Shown here: in pieces, positions 5,682-6,311 of the stretch | How positions within the stretch are numbered: the stretch's first letter is position 1 | Layout: each line of letters begins with the position of its first letter | Assembly (NCBI GenBank): GCA_937997955.1 | Contig: CALLDR010000205.1 | Span: forward strand, 1-6,311 | Direction: 5' to 3' | DNA: 6,311 nt | Source of the DNA: an uncultured Emergencia sp. | GTDB taxonomy: Bacteria; Bacillota; Clostridia; Peptostreptococcales; Anaerovoracaceae | Notes under the pieces: generated by a model | Told to the model about the DNA's origin: nothing | The model's input: only the letters and a program-made list of their open reading frames with translations | Database searches by the model: none | Translations under genes and position numbers: made by a program

Positions 5682-5985
5682 ATGCAGTGCTCGCCGCCAA
5701 CTTCTTTCACCGGCGTGTCAATGGAATCAATCGCAATCTACAGCAGTCTTCTGAGCCGTCTGAACAAAGGCTGTCGCTTTCCTGGCAATCCGCCGAATAT
5801 GTCAAGTGAACGTTTATGCCCACGATCGAGAAATTCCGATGAAGAGCACGACCTCGCGGCCCTGCGAAAGGATCGGGCACCTTATGCCGAGCTGCAAAGG
5901 CGCAAAGCTGCCGGACGGCAAGGTCTTCAAGGGCAGCGTCGGGCATCAGGAGCTTGCGGCGTGGGTTGAAGGACTTGGACTTTAA
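5682..5985 (+). pseudogene. Small gene of unknown function broken by an apparent +1 frameshift
   Basis: A well-made start (promoter 5599-5627, AAAGGAG 9 nt before the ATG at 5682) opens a frame beginning MQCSPPTSFTGVSMESIAIY and running to about NPPNMS near 5805. The frame that then looks coding is another one: from about 5764 to a TAA at 5983-5985 it reads VNVYAHDREIPMKS, RPCERIGHLMPSCKGAKLP, GKVFKGSVGHQELAAWVEGL. Codons in this second frame end mostly in G or C, as in the good genes of the window, while the first frame loses that bias after 5805. Removing one A at 5804-5805 would join the parts as MS-VNVY into a continuous protein of about 100 residues. Read without the shift, the first frame continues to a TGA ending at 5969 with a poorly protein-like tail. 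I do not recognise the family. Possibilities: true pseudogene, sequencing error, or two overlapping small genes. No slippery run is present at the junction. Confidence 0.45.
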
Positions 5986-6025
5986 GGGACAGATAAATCG
6001 GGATTTGGCAAAGGAGTGTGATTGT

Positions 6026-6256
6026 ATGAAAAAGAAATTCTTTGTGGTAATTGCAATTATAGTTGTTTTAGTAATCCTATTAACCCCTGTTCGTATGAAC
6101 TTAAAAGACGGCGGAAGTGTTAGGTATAAAGCATTAGTGTATGACGTTACAAAAATACACCGACTTGCACCGGAAGTAGATGGTGTAAAACCATATATTG
6201 ATGGGTTCGAAATTAAAATACTCGGAATGACAGTTTATAGAGAAACAAACGAATAG
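6026..6256 (+). CDS. Small membrane-anchored protein of unknown function
   Basis: A protein of 76 residues: MKKK, one hydrophobic segment (about 5-23, FFVVIAIIVVLVILL) ending TPVR, then a polar domain of about 50 residues with MNLKDGGSVRYKALVYDVTK, HRLAPEVDG and a C-terminal YIDGFEIKILGMTVYRE. This looks like an uncleaved signal anchor or signal peptide with a small extracytoplasmic beta-rich domain. I recall similar short Firmicutes proteins with a DGG..Y.A..Y.V.K.H pattern and a closing G..I.ILG..V motif, all of unknown function. The ATG at 6026 has AAAGGAG 9 nt upstream; an in-frame ATG at 5954 would add 24 residues lacking signal-peptide character and overlap the broken gene. Its AT-rich codons (TTA, ATA, AAA, GTA) differ clearly from all genes to the left. 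It lies 40 nt after the broken gene and could share its promoter. Confidence 0.78.
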   Translation: MKKKFFVVIAIIVVLVILLTPVRMNLKDGGSVRYKALVYDVTKIHRLAPEVDGVKPYIDGFEIKILGMTVYRETNE

Positions 6257-6258
6257 AC

Positions 6259-6293
6259 AAATTCCAGTTTATAAAATTAAGAAAATGGAATTT
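6259..6293. repeat. Perfect 8-bp inverted repeat before the next Shine-Dalgarno
   Basis: AAATTCCA (6259-6266) and TGGAATTT (6286-6293), 19-nt loop. No T-run follows, so it is not a standard terminator. The right arm ends immediately before AAGGAGG, so a hairpin here could influence translation or mRNA stability of the next gene. Confidence 0.45.
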
Positions 6294-6300
6294 AAGGAGG
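6294..6300 (+). promoter_or_regulatory. Consensus Shine-Dalgarno of a gene starting at or beyond the window end
   Basis: AAGGAGG is a perfect anti-16S match. The ATG at 6304 is followed at once by TAA, so it is not the start. The last bases are AT at 6310-6311; if the next base is G, an ATG with ideal 9-nt spacing would begin at 6310. Alternatively, the open frame from the ATG at 6285 (MEFKEEYVN, running off the window) is coding, but it has no ribosome binding site of its own. Confidence 0.55.
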
Positions 6301-6311
6301 AGTATGTAAAT

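Noticed and set aside
5707..5946. Minus-strand open frame of 79 codons opposite the broken small gene
   Set aside because: No ribosome binding site or promoter precedes it, and the plus strand has both; codon bias supports the plus strand.
1..6311. CRISPR array, tRNA, rRNA, transposase or phage genes
   Set aside because: No regularly spaced repeats, no cloverleaf or rRNA-like sequence, and no DDE or recombinase motifs were found by reading both strands.

Overview
The window looks like chromosomal DNA of a low-to-mid GC Firmicute, most likely a gut-type anaerobic Clostridia (Oscillospiraceae/Lachnospiraceae-like). The basis is strong AGGAG-type ribosome binding sites, consensus sigma-A promoters, a lipobox lipoprotein and Clostridia-like protein families. 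The assignment is inference; there is no rRNA or other marker gene.

Left part (1-2623, minus strand): two genes of a nucleoside ABC importer of the BMP/NupNOPQ type. A double-domain ATPase (2623-1085) is followed after 58 nt by a lipoprotein substrate-binding protein (1026 to beyond position 1, cut by the window edge). The two permease genes such systems need are not in the window and would be expected beyond position 1. A GntR/UTRA regulator (2746-3483, plus strand) is divergent from the importer across a 122-bp intergenic region and is its likely regulator.

Middle (3486-5261, minus strand): an amidohydrolase-type guanine deaminase (guaD) with its complete metal and guanine-binding residue set, then a small VOC-fold protein 4 nt downstream. 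They are driven by a near-consensus promoter at 5233-5261. The regulator and the VOC gene converge, with only 2 nt between their stop codons. Together the genes describe purine scavenging: nucleoside uptake, then deamination of guanine to xanthine after intracellular cleavage.

Right part (5310-6311): about 370 nt without a convincing gene. It holds several hairpins, including two terminator-like structures on opposite strands that have no gene to terminate. Next comes a strong plus-strand promoter (5599-5627) leading into a good ribosome binding site and a short gene (5682-5985) that appears broken by a +1 frameshift. After that come a markedly AT-richer small membrane-anchored protein (6026-6256), an 8-bp inverted repeat, and a consensus Shine-Dalgarno for a gene starting at or just beyond the window end. 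The composition change near 6000 suggests a different origin for the right edge.

I see no CRISPR array, tRNA, rRNA, transposase or recognisable defence system. The ordinary reading is a purine-uptake locus beside a small, partly decayed accessory segment.
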